A stretch of DNA of 34,554 bases from a virus, in the IMG/VR virus record IMGVR_UViG_3300031772_000145, positions 1-34,554 of that record; one strand, 5' to 3'. The position numbers were made by a program, and so were the translations under genes. Shown in pieces: positions 6,644-15,059 of the stretch; position 1 is the stretch's first letter; each line of letters starts with the position of its first letter. The notes under the pieces are model-generated. The model was not told the DNA's origin, searched no databases, and saw only the letters and a program-made list of their open reading frames with translations.

Positions 6644-7173
6644 AAAATGAATCCTGCCACTTTCGGCGTCCAGTTGACGACAAGCTGCGGCGCGCTGCTG
6701 TGGTCGCCCGCATCATAAGCGTAGAAATATGGAGTTCCTAGAGTTGTAACAATGCTGAAAGCAAGTGCATCACCGCTAACTCGTGTTGCCTGTTCTAAAA
6801 GTTCTTGTATAATTGCAGATAGATCATCTGAATTGTACCAAGTGCCATTACTTCGCGCACCAGTTACCCATAGCACATCTGCCGTTGTGATAGGTCTATC
6901 GTCTGGGTTGCAATTTGGATTTTCCCACGCGCCAGGATTGGCTTGTTTGATGCCCACGATATGAAGAGTTGACGAGACTCCATCGCTGTAGGCCCTGAAA
7001 CGCAAATATGAACTGAGAACTTTGTGCCCGCCAGTGAGAAGTACACTGAGAAACCGCAAGCCAGCCATAGAGCCAGACGTTTTCATTTGAAGAAAGTCTG
7101 CCTCGTTTTCGCAAACTCCAGTCCAGAAACTATCGTCATGGCTCGCCGCAACGGTGTAGATGCTTTGTCCCAT
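6640..7173 (-). CDS. tail-tip/appendage protein with DNRLRE-like beta domain, 177 aa
   Basis: Begins MGQSIYTVAASHDDSFW. Central part (SSYLRFRAYSDGVSSTLHIVG... ARSNGTWYNSDDLSAIIQ) and the end (SSAPQLVVNWTP) resemble the jelly-roll DNRLRE-type domain found in adhesins and in some phage structural proteins. That suggests surface or glycan binding; the assignment is tentative. The gene is visibly AT-richer than its neighbours, and its lower-GC stretch (about 6720-7130) suggests recent acquisition. Its stop overlaps the next gene's GTG. Confidence 0.5.
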   Translation of the reverse strand: MGQSIYTVAASHDDSFWTGVCENEADFLQMKTSGSMAGLRFLSVLLTGGHKVLSSYLRFRAYSDGVSSTLHIVGIKQANPGAWENPNCNPDDRPITTADVLWVTGARSNGTWYNSDDLSAIIQELLEQATRVSGDALAFSIVTTLGTPYFYAYDAGDHSSAPQLVVNWTPKVAGFIL

Positions 7174-7174
7174 G

Positions 7175-8497
7175 CTAGTCTACCAGCGCGTACTTGTACG
7201 CGAGAATCAGCGTGATGTACTGGCCAGGCAGGGTTGACCCGATCACGTCCACGGCGGCAAATACGCGCGTACCCGCTCCGACTGCAGTCACATCAGGCGC
7301 AACCACGGCCGTCGGACCCGTCGCGGCATCGGCCAGGCTGGGCCGGTTGCCCTGCGTGGTAAACACGGTTGTGCCCGCGCCTGCACCCGTGTGCACGTCC
7401 ATCAGAAACGCGCAGCCGGTGGGTGCGACGTTGGCGATAATGTAGCCGCCGGTGAGCGTCAGGGCAAAAGGCGCCACGTACTCGAGCTGGATGTTTGTGC
7501 TCACGACTGCCGCGCCGGGGATGTGCCAGACGAATGCGCCCTGCCCTTTGGCAGTCATCTTGGACGCGACCACGGCGGATGCCAGTATCGCATCGCCGTC
7601 TACGCTGTTGTGCGGCAGGTAGCCACCCGCGTCACATGCCACAGGGCAGAACGCCGCCGCTGTGGTCAGGGCGTTGTCAGCCTGCCCGAACAGCCAGGCC
7701 CAGGCTAGCGCCTCGCCGGCGGTCGTTTCGAGCGCAATGGCGAATGTGCCGACCTCGCGATTCGTTTTGGGCGTGGCCTCGCCTGCCGTGGTAGAGGTCA
7801 CGAGATACTGTCCGCGCGTTGTGGCCGCGTCCACATGCACGCGCGCCAGGCCCGATTTGATGACCAGGCCAATGGCGGCATCCTCAATGCCATCATCCTC
7901 ACCCACGACGCCCAACACGGCCAAGTCACGCGCCGCCGTGGTGGTCTTGAATTTCTTGTCGCCGTCGCTGTCCACGATCACCACGTCACCCAGAGGCAAA
8001 GCCGCGCCCGCGCTGTTGGTCAGGTAGTGCCTTGCGGGGGCGTTGGGGCCGGCCCACTTGCGCTCATCGGTGATGTTTGTCTGCGCAATCGTGCCTGCCG
8101 ATGCCGCGACGTAGACCTGGCAGAGCGAGATTTCGTAGTCGTTGGCGGCATAATCCAACGCCGGCGCAACCGGCGGCGTGTCAGGCGTGCCCGCCACGAG
8201 AATGCAGTCAATGGTTTTTGCGGCCAAATCGAGGTGCAGCACGACACGGTTGATCCGATCTTCTGCCGCGTCGGGAACCATTGCGATGTTCTGGCTCGCG
8301 CTGTTGTAGTACCAATAGCCGCCAATGAAAGCATAGCCCGCCGCGATTGCTACGTTGAGATCCGCGCCCGAGCAGGTGCACGCCAGCTCGTTGGATTGCC
8401 CCTGCACCACGCCGTCGCGTGTTATCGATTCGAGTTCTGCGGCAACCTGAACCGCACTGTACGATCCGCCACTGAACATTCTGTATGACTCAGCCAT
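7175..8497 (-). CDS. baseplate upper-protein-like/tail appendage protein, 440 aa
   Basis: The N-terminal half (MAESYRMFSGGSYSAVQVAAELES, GGYWYYNSASQNIAMVPDAAEDRINRVVL-type region, then YEISLCQVYVAA and ITDERKW) follows the pattern of phage proteins that attach receptor-binding modules to the baseplate. Residues about 160-260 include a capsid-decoration-like segment (VIVDSDGDKKFKTTTAARDLAVLGVVGED). The C-terminal third (about 330-440) is a Gly/Ala/Thr-rich beta domain that could bind the cell surface. Lies between the distal tail gene and the AT-rich appendage gene. Confidence 0.6.
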   Translation of the reverse strand: MAESYRMFSGGSYSAVQVAAELESITRDGVVQGQSNELACTCSGADLNVAIAAGYAFIGGYWYYNSASQNIAMVPDAAEDRINRVVLHLDLAAKTIDCILVAGTPDTPPVAPALDYAANDYEISLCQVYVAASAGTIAQTNITDERKWAGPNAPARHYLTNSAGAALPLGDVVIVDSDGDKKFKTTTAARDLAVLGVVGEDDGIEDAAIGLVIKSGLARVHVDAATTRGQYLVTSTTAGEATPKTNREVGTFAIALETTAGEALAWAWLFGQADNALTTAAAFCPVACDAGGYLPHNSVDGDAILASAVVASKMTAKGQGAFVWHIPGAAVVSTNIQLEYVAPFALTLTGGYIIANVAPTGCAFLMDVHTGAGAGTTVFTTQGNRPSLADAATGPTAVVAPDVTAVGAGTRVFAAVDVIGSTLPGQYITLILAYKYALVD

Positions 8498-9367
8498 TTA
8501 TGCCCCCAGATAGTAGTTATAGTAAGACACAATCACGCTGCCCTCGGTCGCGCCCGCGCCCGCGATGCTGATCAAGTTGTGGCCCTGGATGAGCGGCCAG
8601 TATTGTGACCCCGTAGCAATGTTCACATCGACGGTTGTGCCGCCGCTGTTGTCCCAGAACTTGGCCGTCTTGTTGCGCATGTCAAAGGTCAGCGTGTCAT
8701 TCACATCCATCGTTTGCGTGACCGAGATTGTCTTGCCGCTCGTGTCGTTTGTAACAGCCGGATTATCCACCGGCCCGTTCACCAGAACGGTCGGCCACGT
8801 GTCCAGCTCACCCGCATTCACAATGTCGGCATCGGTGTCGATCGCGGTCTCGGTAAAATCCAATGTGGCCACACCGTCAAACCACGGGAAGGCCAGCCCG
8901 CCCAGCGCGCCCAGGTAGATCGTCTGACTCTGCAATGTGGGGTCGTACCAGTGCGGGTTATCACCCCGAAATACGAACACGCGCCGCGCGTGCATCACGT
9001 CACGATCCTGGCTCATCTTGCCAAATGAAAGCAGCCGACAATCCAAATAACGCCATGTGCCGTCCACACGCAGAAATCGCAACGCGCCGCCGCCTGAATA
9101 GGCTGAGCAGTGTCGCCGTAGCAACTCCTCGCGCGCCAGTAGCGCACTGGCCGAGGCGCACAGAATGTCGATCACGACGCTGAAGTCTCTGGGCGGTGTG
9201 TAGATACCCCGATAGACCTGGCCATCGCGGTAGGCGATGCGGTCGCCTGCGATTTGCAGCGGCAATGCACCGGCATCGCCATAGTAGGCCAACGTTGTCA
9301 CGTTGCCATCGTTCAGTGCTACCAACTCACTGTATGCGTTGTAGAAGTAGAAGGTATCGCCCGCCAT
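8498..9367 (-). CDS. distal tail (Dit-like) protein, phage tail family
   Basis: 289 aa from ATG at 9367, with AGGA eight bases upstream; a GTG at 9373 that overlaps the tape-measure stop is the alternative. N-terminal FYFYNAYSELVALNDGN and IYTPPRDFSVVIDI, followed by a long helix with ALLAREELLRRHC and then GGALRFLRVDGTWRYLDCRLL, match phage distal-tail proteins. The second domain (about 150-289) is beta-rich and may be a galectin-like insertion as in Dit of SPP1 type. It sits directly downstream of the tape measure gene, the canonical Dit position. Confidence 0.7.
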   Translation of the reverse strand: MAGDTFYFYNAYSELVALNDGNVTTLAYYGDAGALPLQIAGDRIAYRDGQVYRGIYTPPRDFSVVIDILCASASALLAREELLRRHCSAYSGGGALRFLRVDGTWRYLDCRLLSFGKMSQDRDVMHARRVFVFRGDNPHWYDPTLQSQTIYLGALGGLAFPWFDGVATLDFTETAIDTDADIVNAGELDTWPTVLVNGPVDNPAVTNDTSGKTISVTQTMDVNDTLTFDMRNKTAKFWDNSGGTTVDVNIATGSQYWPLIQGHNLISIAGAGATEGSVIVSYYNYYLGA

Positions 9368-9369
9368 GC

Positions 9370-11955
9370 TCACGTTCCTGTCAGACGCGACATCAGTGCC
9401 AGCATCAGCATCTGCGAGACTGCGTCCGAGTAACCTGGTTCCTGCCGAAATGCCTGATAAATAAGCTGGTACACGTTCTGCGTCTGCGGCGTCTGCCCAC
9501 CGCCCTCCGCCATGACGCCGCCCATCGTGTTGCCATGAGGAGTCATGATGCCAGTTGTAGCACCGCCCAGCGTCGGGTGTTGCGGCTCCGGCTCTTCAGG
9601 CAAGCCCCCAGGGTGTGGATTTACCCATGTGCCGCCTGGCCCCACAAATCCCCAATCTGTTCTATTCTCTTGTTGCAAACCAGGGCGTACAAGGTTGCCA
9701 GGGGCTTCTGTGGTTCCTGGCCCAGGTCTACCGCGTCGGTACCAGTTAGTATAACGAACCAATAACTGCTCACGCTGTGGATCGTACCATTCCTGGAATC
9801 CCGCCGTATTGAATTGCCAGTTTGTGAAATCCGGGCCTGGCCATTCACCCCAAGATTCCTGCCACTCCACGGCGCCTGAGGTACGATAAGCAACTGCTGT
9901 CCCGAATTGATTTGTGATAAATTGTGCGGTAGAGGCAGGCGGTTTGGGCGGCTCCTCCCCCGGTATCATTGGTTCTGGCGAGGGTCTCATGCCGCCTGTG
10001 CGATATCCCCCTCGGATACCGCCTGGGCCTACAAAGCCACCACGTCCGCTCGTATCGATTGCGCTCAAACCACCGAGCGGGAATGGACTAGGAGTGCCAG
10101 GGATGTCGGGGCCAATGGGAATCCCACCCGTACCAGTGCCATACCCTCCCCAGATTCCGCCGGGGCCGGTGGATCCACCTTTGCCAATCATATCGATTGC
10201 ACTCAAACCAGCAAGTGGGAATGGGCTAGGCGCGCCGGGAATGTCAGGGCCAATTGGGATGCCTCCCGTGCCGCCCTGCATAGCGCCGACCATCGCGCCC
10301 GCCATGATGCCTGCGAAAGCAAATGCCTGGCCCATGCCCTGCGCCTCAGCGGTCACGCCGCGCATAGCATTGCCAATGCCAGTCAGGGCATTCTCCAGCG
10401 GGGTAGGACTGCCAGGTGTGAGCCAATCTGGCAATTGCAGATTGGCAATCGCGTTGCGGAAATCATTCACACGGTCAATCACCCATTGAATAGCCGCCTG
10501 GACGCCAGCGAAGGCGCCTTTGATTCCGTCTAGCACTACAGTCAAAACATTGCAGGCTAATTTCAGGCCGACTTCAAATAGATCTTTGATTTCCTTGAGT
10601 TTGGGGATCAGCCGTTCGTCTACAAATTTATGTAGCGCCTGAATGGCTGGCAGTAGGATGGTATTCCAGATTTCGACCAGGGTGTCAATCGCGGGCGGAA
10701 TGTTTTCACCTAGCCACTTTGCAATTGCCATCAGGATTGGCACCAGCTTGGTGCTGATGAATTCCCATGCCATTTGCAATGCCGGCATCAGCACCGTGTC
10801 CCAGGCGACCTGCAACGCGGCGACCAGGGGCGGCAGGTGCGTGCCCAGCCATGCCCCTACCAGAATCAGGACGGGCACGAGGCTATTCTGAATGAAGCCC
10901 CACACATTCTGCAGGGCTGGCATGAGCACCGTATCCCAGGCCACTTTCAGTTGCGCAATGAAAAGGGGTACGTGAATAGCCAGCCATTGCCCGAGCAGGG
11001 TCAAAATAGGTATGAGGCTGGTTTGTATGAACGTCCAGATAGCTTGCAGGGCTGGCATCAGGACGGTATCCCAGGCCATTTTGAGAATGACGATGAATGC
11101 CGGGATATGCGTAGATAGCCACTGCCCGAGCAAAAGCAAGGTCGGAATCAGCGGCGCCTGAATGAATGCCCACACGTTGCCCAGCGCGGGCATCAGGCTG
11201 GACGTGAACCAGGGTATGAGCTGTCCGATGGCTTGCTCTACGTAGGGCATGGCCTGCATCGCCAAATCAGCGAATTTGGTCGTCAGATCCGTGAGCACCG
11301 GCAGCAGGGCCGCGCCTACCGTCTCTTTGAGGTTGCCCATCGCGATTGACAATTTGGCTTGCGCGCCCTGATAGCTGTTTGCCATCGCCTCAGCGGATCC
11401 GCCGAAGCGGGCGTTGATGGCGGCGAATATCTCCGTTGCCGATGCGCCCTTGGCGACTTCGATGCCGTACTTCTCCAGGCGCGCCGTGTTACCAGCCAGC
11501 GCCAGGGCAACCATATTGGTTGCCTGCTCTTGGCTCATATTTGCGCCGGCGGCCAATTCCGCCGCCGCCGTGGTGCCTTCCAGCGCGCTCTTGTAATCGT
11601 GCGTGACGGCCATCAGGCGCGTGATGGATTCGCGCCCTGCGCCGTCATCCATCGCCACGCGCCGCAGTTGCGTACTCAGGTAGCTTTCGATTGCGCCGCT
11701 GGCCGTGCCCCAGTCCGCCCCCGTGTTCCGGACGGCTTGGGACATGCGCACGATGCCTTGCTCCTCTTCGCCTGCCGCTTTCGCCGCGTCGAGCAACGAC
11801 TTGCCCAGCACGGCAACGCCGGCCACGGCCGCCGCGCCCATGCCGAGCATAGCCGTGCCGACACCGCCCAGCTTTTCGTGAATGCCGCCCAGGGCGGCAC
11901 TCGCCTCGTCTTTGAGGCTCAGCAATATGGCGAGTTCGAGGGCCTCACTTGCCAC
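9370..11955 (-). CDS. tape measure protein
   Basis: 861 aa from a GTG at 11955. Residues 1-240 contain Ala-rich helices, a hydrophobic segment (about 35-55) and the TMP core (QAVRNTGADW, ESITRLMAVTHDYKSALEG, NSYQGAQAKLSIAMGNLKETVGAALLPVL) seen in minor tail/tape measure proteins. Residues 250-455 hold 45-residue tandem repeats; 470-505 are another helix. Residues 545-860 are an unusual Gly/Pro/Trp-rich tail with two 46-residue repeats. The protein sets tail length and is injected at infection. It is preceded by frameshifted chaperones and followed by Dit, the standard order. Codon composition of the C-terminal part (about 9640-9910) is lower in GC. Confidence 0.9.
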   Translation of the reverse strand: MASEALELAILLSLKDEASAALGGIHEKLGGVGTAMLGMGAAAVAGVAVLGKSLLDAAKAAGEEEQGIVRMSQAVRNTGADWGTASGAIESYLSTQLRRVAMDDGAGRESITRLMAVTHDYKSALEGTTAAAELAAGANMSQEQATNMVALALAGNTARLEKYGIEVAKGASATEIFAAINARFGGSAEAMANSYQGAQAKLSIAMGNLKETVGAALLPVLTDLTTKFADLAMQAMPYVEQAIGQLIPWFTSSLMPALGNVWAFIQAPLIPTLLLLGQWLSTHIPAFIVILKMAWDTVLMPALQAIWTFIQTSLIPILTLLGQWLAIHVPLFIAQLKVAWDTVLMPALQNVWGFIQNSLVPVLILVGAWLGTHLPPLVAALQVAWDTVLMPALQMAWEFISTKLVPILMAIAKWLGENIPPAIDTLVEIWNTILLPAIQALHKFVDERLIPKLKEIKDLFEVGLKLACNVLTVVLDGIKGAFAGVQAAIQWVIDRVNDFRNAIANLQLPDWLTPGSPTPLENALTGIGNAMRGVTAEAQGMGQAFAFAGIMAGAMVGAMQGGTGGIPIGPDIPGAPSPFPLAGLSAIDMIGKGGSTGPGGIWGGYGTGTGGIPIGPDIPGTPSPFPLGGLSAIDTSGRGGFVGPGGIRGGYRTGGMRPSPEPMIPGEEPPKPPASTAQFITNQFGTAVAYRTSGAVEWQESWGEWPGPDFTNWQFNTAGFQEWYDPQREQLLVRYTNWYRRGRPGPGTTEAPGNLVRPGLQQENRTDWGFVGPGGTWVNPHPGGLPEEPEPQHPTLGGATTGIMTPHGNTMGGVMAEGGGQTPQTQNVYQLIYQAFRQEPGYSDAVSQMLMLALMSRLTGT
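9991..10269 (-). repeat. 46-residue Gly/Pro-rich direct repeat in the tape measure C-terminus
   Basis: Residues about 563-655 are two copies of a 46-residue unit containing GGIPIGPDIPG, SPFPL, GLSAID and a GPGGI stretch. A third short echo (GFVGPGGTWVNP) lies near residue 770. The pattern resembles a flexible or collagen-like linker and is atypical of tape measure cores. Confidence 0.8.
10669..11208 (-). repeat. 45-residue (135-bp) tandem repeats in the tape measure gene
   Basis: Residues 250-429 consist of four units of 45 residues, and a fifth, diverged unit continues to about residue 455. The unit runs W-D-T-V-L-M-P-A-L-Q, a Trp/Phe-Ile-Gln helix, an LIP kink, then G-x-W-L and a His-Pro pair. 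WDTVLMPALQ is identical in three units. Unit number should change tail length by a fixed step if it varies between relatives. Confidence 0.85.
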
Positions 11956-12408
11956 GGTTCTTCTCCCGTTTTGCCTTCGTTTGCTCCCACGCCTGCGCGC
12001 GCAGGAACCACTTCCGCCGTGGGCCGCTCAGCCCGCCCAGGGCCCACGGCGGCATACCCCAGGACTGCGCGCGTTCCAGGATGACGCACCACCCCGGCAC
12101 GCGCTCACTCACCCCGGCGGCGTAGAGGCTGAGCCGTCGGGCGTCGGAGGGGGGACGGCATCGTCTTTCAGCGCAGAGAATGCGCTCATGATGTCAGTCG
12201 AGAATGCCTTGAACTCGCACAGGTTGAGCTTGCCGATGTCCTCACGTGTCCAGTCTGAGCAAGACGCGCAGAGTTCCTTGAACGCGTCCAAGTTCTGCCG
12301 GTTCATCTTGCCACCCGTGGTGATGCCGTCGAACACCTCACTCAAATCCACGAGCTGGTCAATGCTTAATTTGTCGAAGTCAATCCCTGCCGGTCGGTCT
12401 GGCATCAT
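11945..12408 (-). CDS. tail assembly chaperone, frameshifted long form (GT-like)
   Basis: A -1 slip at 12148-12154 joins the first 87 codons of the short chaperone to a second frame that stays open to a TGA at 11945-11947, giving about 154 aa. The added 67 residues (SDARRLSLYAAGVSERVPG then ILERAQSWGMPPWAL and a basic end) form a compact domain with no start codon of its own in a sensible place. The extension ends 11 bases inside the tape measure gene. This is exactly the lambda G/GT arrangement, in which both forms coat the tape measure protein during tail assembly. Frameshifting itself is inferred from the sequence. Confidence 0.7.
12109..12408 (-). CDS. tail assembly chaperone, short form (G-like)
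   Basis: About 99 aa. ATG at 12408 overlaps the tail tube stop (ATGA); an ATG directly follows at 12405. An in-frame GTG at 12435 lies within the tube gene. Mostly helical and acidic (GIDFDKLSIDQLVDLSEVFDG, then LDAFKELCASCSDWTREDIGKL), ending in a Pro/Ser/Thr-rich tail after the slip site. Size and the position between tail tube and tape measure genes identify it as the gpG-type chaperone. Confidence 0.75.
   Translation of the reverse strand: MMPDRPAGIDFDKLSIDQLVDLSEVFDGITTGGKMNRQNLDAFKELCASCSDWTREDIGKLNLCEFKAFSTDIMSAFSALKDDAVPPPTPDGSASTPPG
12148..12154 (-). other. programmed -1 ribosomal frameshift site
   Basis: On the minus strand the bases read C CCC CCT in the chaperone frame, satisfying the X XXY YYZ slippery rule; a prolyl-tRNA pair can re-pair one base back. 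The downstream sequence is GC-rich and could fold as a stimulator. Supported by an overlapping second frame open to the tape measure start. Confidence 0.7.
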
Positions 12409-13412
12409 GGCAGCGTACTCACTTCGTTCACGCAAGTGAACACGCCGCCGCTGGTCACGCTCACGAGCTCGAAGGCGAACGTCAGCACGTCATCGCCGCC
12501 CTTGTCCCCCAGGCTGGGTATGTCGGTATAGCGAATGCCGATGTCGGCCTGCACCGTCTTGTAGCCCCAGGCGCTGCCAGTGCCGCTCGTGGTCTGGGCG
12601 CTGCCAACGAACGTGATCCGCATGTAACGTGTGGTGCGGTTGCGAGCGCACAGCAATTCAGCCGCGCCATTGGCGTCATTCTCCAGCAGCAATTTGCCAG
12701 TTACGGTCGGCGCCACCTGCTTGACGGTGTAGAAGTACACCGCCGCGCCGTCGCCGGTGTACAACGCCTGATAGCCCGTCTTGACGTTGAGCGAGAAACC
12801 AACCCATGAACCGGTGATCGCGCCGCTGCCAAACGTGGTGGCGTGCAAACAGAGCGCGCCCTTGTTGAACAGCACCTCCTCGACCGTCGGCGCGTTGATC
12901 GTGGCGCTGAAGGAGGACAGGGACGCTTGCCGCCCGCGCAGTTTGGCGCTCAGCATGACTGCTTCGTTGGGCGCGCCCTCCAACGTGAACTCCTCGGCGA
13001 ACACGTAGGCCGCCTCATCCACACCGGTGTTGTCGCCGCCCTCAAAGGTGTAGCTCTGCGGCGTGCCCGCGCTGGTCGTTGATAGCGTGGCCGTGTAGAT
13101 GTAGTCGCTGCCGCCGGTGCCATCGACTGTGCCCGAGGCCGCGCCCGCTGCAATGCCCATCGCCATGACGTAGGGGAACTGCTCGAACGTGAGCGGCGTC
13201 TTGTCCAGGTTGATGGCCGCGCCCACTTGCGGAATGTAGGTACGGTTGAGCGGCTGAAAGCTGCCGCGATCCTCTGGCACGTCCTTGATGACCGACTCAT
13301 CATTCAGCAGCCCCGTGCCGCGCCAGATGGCAGTCGTGGTCGCCACTGCCGTTCCCGCTGTCGTTTCCTTGGTGAACTGAATACGCCTAAGTGCCTTTAA
13401 TCCATAAGCCAT
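12405..13412 (-). CDS. major tail tube protein
   Basis: 335 aa from ATG at 13412 with AGGAGG close upstream, the strongest ribosome site of the tail block, as expected for an abundant protein. Opens MAYGLKALRRIQFTKETTAGTAVATTTAIWRG, a common start for siphovirus tail tube proteins (short basic segment, then T-x-G-T-A). The rest is beta-rich with many Thr, Gly and Val and three widely spaced Cys. It is immediately followed by the chaperone pair and tape measure gene. Possible target of the glycosyltransferase encoded next door. Confidence 0.75.
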   Translation of the reverse strand: MAYGLKALRRIQFTKETTAGTAVATTTAIWRGTGLLNDESVIKDVPEDRGSFQPLNRTYIPQVGAAINLDKTPLTFEQFPYVMAMGIAAGAASGTVDGTGGSDYIYTATLSTTSAGTPQSYTFEGGDNTGVDEAAYVFAEEFTLEGAPNEAVMLSAKLRGRQASLSSFSATINAPTVEEVLFNKGALCLHATTFGSGAITGSWVGFSLNVKTGYQALYTGDGAAVYFYTVKQVAPTVTGKLLLENDANGAAELLCARNRTTRYMRITFVGSAQTTSGTGSAWGYKTVQADIGIRYTDIPSLGDKGGDDVLTFAFELVSVTSGGVFTCVNEVSTLP

Positions 13413-13413
13413 G

Positions 13414-14649
13414 TTAGACCTCCTGATCTACTCTGAAAACGCCGTCCACAATCCGTTCTGGATGCTTATCCAGCCAATCCATGAAGTACGTTTTGTCCAC
13501 CAGCACCGTGCTGATATGCGGCGAGGTCGTTTCCACGTCGCACCAGATGTCGAATCCAGCCGCCGCCGCACGCCTGCAGAATACGAAATCGTCTGACGTG
13601 GCAGCGCGCTTCCAGGCTTCCTTGTAGGTGTAGCCAAACCACGTCGGCTCAATGCCCTCGAATACCTCGCGCGCAATAGCAATGCAGCCCGTCGCTACTT
13701 GGTCGACCTTCTGCAGTCCTGTCTCTTCTGTGACAGCCTGCAATATCCCCTCGGCATTCTCGCGCCAAGCCATCGGGTCATGTGGCTGCCCACGCCTGAA
13801 TGACAATCCGCCGACAATCTGCTTGCTTGGATCGTTGACCATGTGCCGCAATAGTCGGTGTACAATGTCCGGCGCGTGCACCTGGTCGCCGTCCAGCATA
13901 ATGACGTGCGTGTAGCGCGGATGATCGAGCAGATACCACGCCGCCAGGTCGCGCGCTACGTCGGTGCGTGTCTGCGGAATCTGCACCCAGTCGAAGCGCC
14001 GCTGCGCGATAGCGAGCAGGCTTTCCGCCGCCTCGGATGCCCACGGCAAGGGCGCGAACAGCACCGGCCGCAGCCCTGGCGGCATCGGATTGGCTTCTAC
14101 GCTGACATCTATGCGCCCTGGATAGCGACCCCATTCGTCAGGCTTCACCTCCACGTCCTGATAGGTGCATTCGCGCCGATAGTAGCTGGCGTGCTCAGTC
14201 AGCGCGTCGCGGTAGTGCGGCTCATTGGCATCATCTGCAATCAGCACACCGCCGTCCGCGACCACATCCAGTGTCTTGCGCAGATACCAGGACCTGGCCG
14301 CAATCTCAGAAACGTCGAAAAACACCAGGTCAAAGGGCGCCTGCCCTGCCAGCCCAGGCGCGCCCCAAGTGGCCGAATGTCGCCAATCCAGGCCCTGGGC
14401 CATCAGGAATTCGCGCGTCTTGTCCAGCCATGCCGCGTCGCTGTCGATGAACCAATGCTCCGCGTCGTTGGCCTCCGCCCAGGCCCGCAGCACGTAGCTG
14501 CTGAATCCGCTGCCGATGTCCAGTAGGCGCTTGGGTTTGCGCTCCTCACATAGTTGCCAAAGATACTTGGCAATCGGTAGTGAGCAGGCGTAGACTGCCT
14601 TGCTCACAGCGGGTACGTATTCAGAGTAAGCCTTGTCGATATCAATCAT
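13414..14649 (-). CDS. fusion of SAM-dependent methyltransferase and GT-A glycosyltransferase
   Basis: 411 aa from the ATG at 14649 overlapping the upstream stop (ATGA); the frame extends to 14736, but only inside the previous gene. Residues 35-150 are a class I methyltransferase: motif I LLDIGSG (42-48), acidic motif II WFIDSD (66-71), FDLVFFD (106-112), GGVLIADD (133-140). Residues about 190-395 are a GT-A glycosyltransferase: HVIMLDGDQ with a D253-G-D255 metal site, GGLSFRRG, VATGCIAIAREVF, SDDFVFCRRAAAAGFD and a late metal-type His (SPHIST, H378). The pair could glycosylate a virion protein and methylate the sugar, or build a host-type glycan. Its location between head-tail completion and tail tube genes favours a virion substrate; that is inference. 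Confidence 0.8.
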   Translation of the reverse strand: MIDIDKAYSEYVPAVSKAVYACSLPIAKYLWQLCEERKPKRLLDIGSGFSSYVLRAWAEANDAEHWFIDSDAAWLDKTREFLMAQGLDWRHSATWGAPGLAGQAPFDLVFFDVSEIAARSWYLRKTLDVVADGGVLIADDANEPHYRDALTEHASYYRRECTYQDVEVKPDEWGRYPGRIDVSVEANPMPPGLRPVLFAPLPWASEAAESLLAIAQRRFDWVQIPQTRTDVARDLAAWYLLDHPRYTHVIMLDGDQVHAPDIVHRLLRHMVNDPSKQIVGGLSFRRGQPHDPMAWRENAEGILQAVTEETGLQKVDQVATGCIAIAREVFEGIEPTWFGYTYKEAWKRAATSDDFVFCRRAAAAGFDIWCDVETTSPHISTVLVDKTYFMDWLDKHPERIVDGVFRVDQEV

Positions 14650-15059
14650 GTCACCGCCGGACTTTGTTTGATCGGAATATTGAACTGGATTACCAAGTAC
14701 TTGGCATCTGCCCACGTTTCGACGTGCATCTCCCACGTCACGGGCCCCGTGAATCCCGTCACCGCGCCGCCTAGTGTCGTGTCCGAGGCGAGCTTGTTGA
14801 GAATCACATCAATGAACGGCACGGCAGTAGCATAGTCGCTGGGCAGGTTGACCCGCGCCACGTACAACGCCGCCACAATGGTCGTTTCATTGATTGCCCA
14901 GGCGTTACTCTGCGTGTTGCATCGGCCGCTTTTCGGGTATGACACCAGAAACGGCGTCTGGAAAATCCCCTCCGGTGGCTCGTGCGGCGCAGCCACGATG
15001 CCAGTCAGCGCGCCCAGAATGTCCTGCACCTTTTCGGCTGCCCCTGCTATCGTTGCCAT
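14646..15059 (-). CDS. tail terminator/tail completion-like protein
   Basis: 137 aa. N-terminal helix (ATIAGAAEKVQDILGALTGI), then alternating beta strands with PFLVSYPKSG, and a second helix (YATAVPFIDVILNKLASD) before a terminal strand. Size, fold pattern and place after the HK97-gp10-like gene agree with tail terminator or minor tail proteins that cap the tail tube. Start overlaps the previous gene by 13 bases. Confidence 0.55.
   Translation of the reverse strand: MATIAGAAEKVQDILGALTGIVAAPHEPPEGIFQTPFLVSYPKSGRCNTQSNAWAINETTIVAALYVARVNLPSDYATAVPFIDVILNKLASDTTLGGAVTGFTGPVTWEMHVETWADAKYLVIQFNIPIKQSPAVT

Noticed and set aside
14650-14736. Extended N-terminus of the methyltransferase-glycosyltransferase
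   Set aside because: The extra 29 codons lie entirely inside the upstream gene, and the ATGA overlap at 14646-14649 gives the better start.
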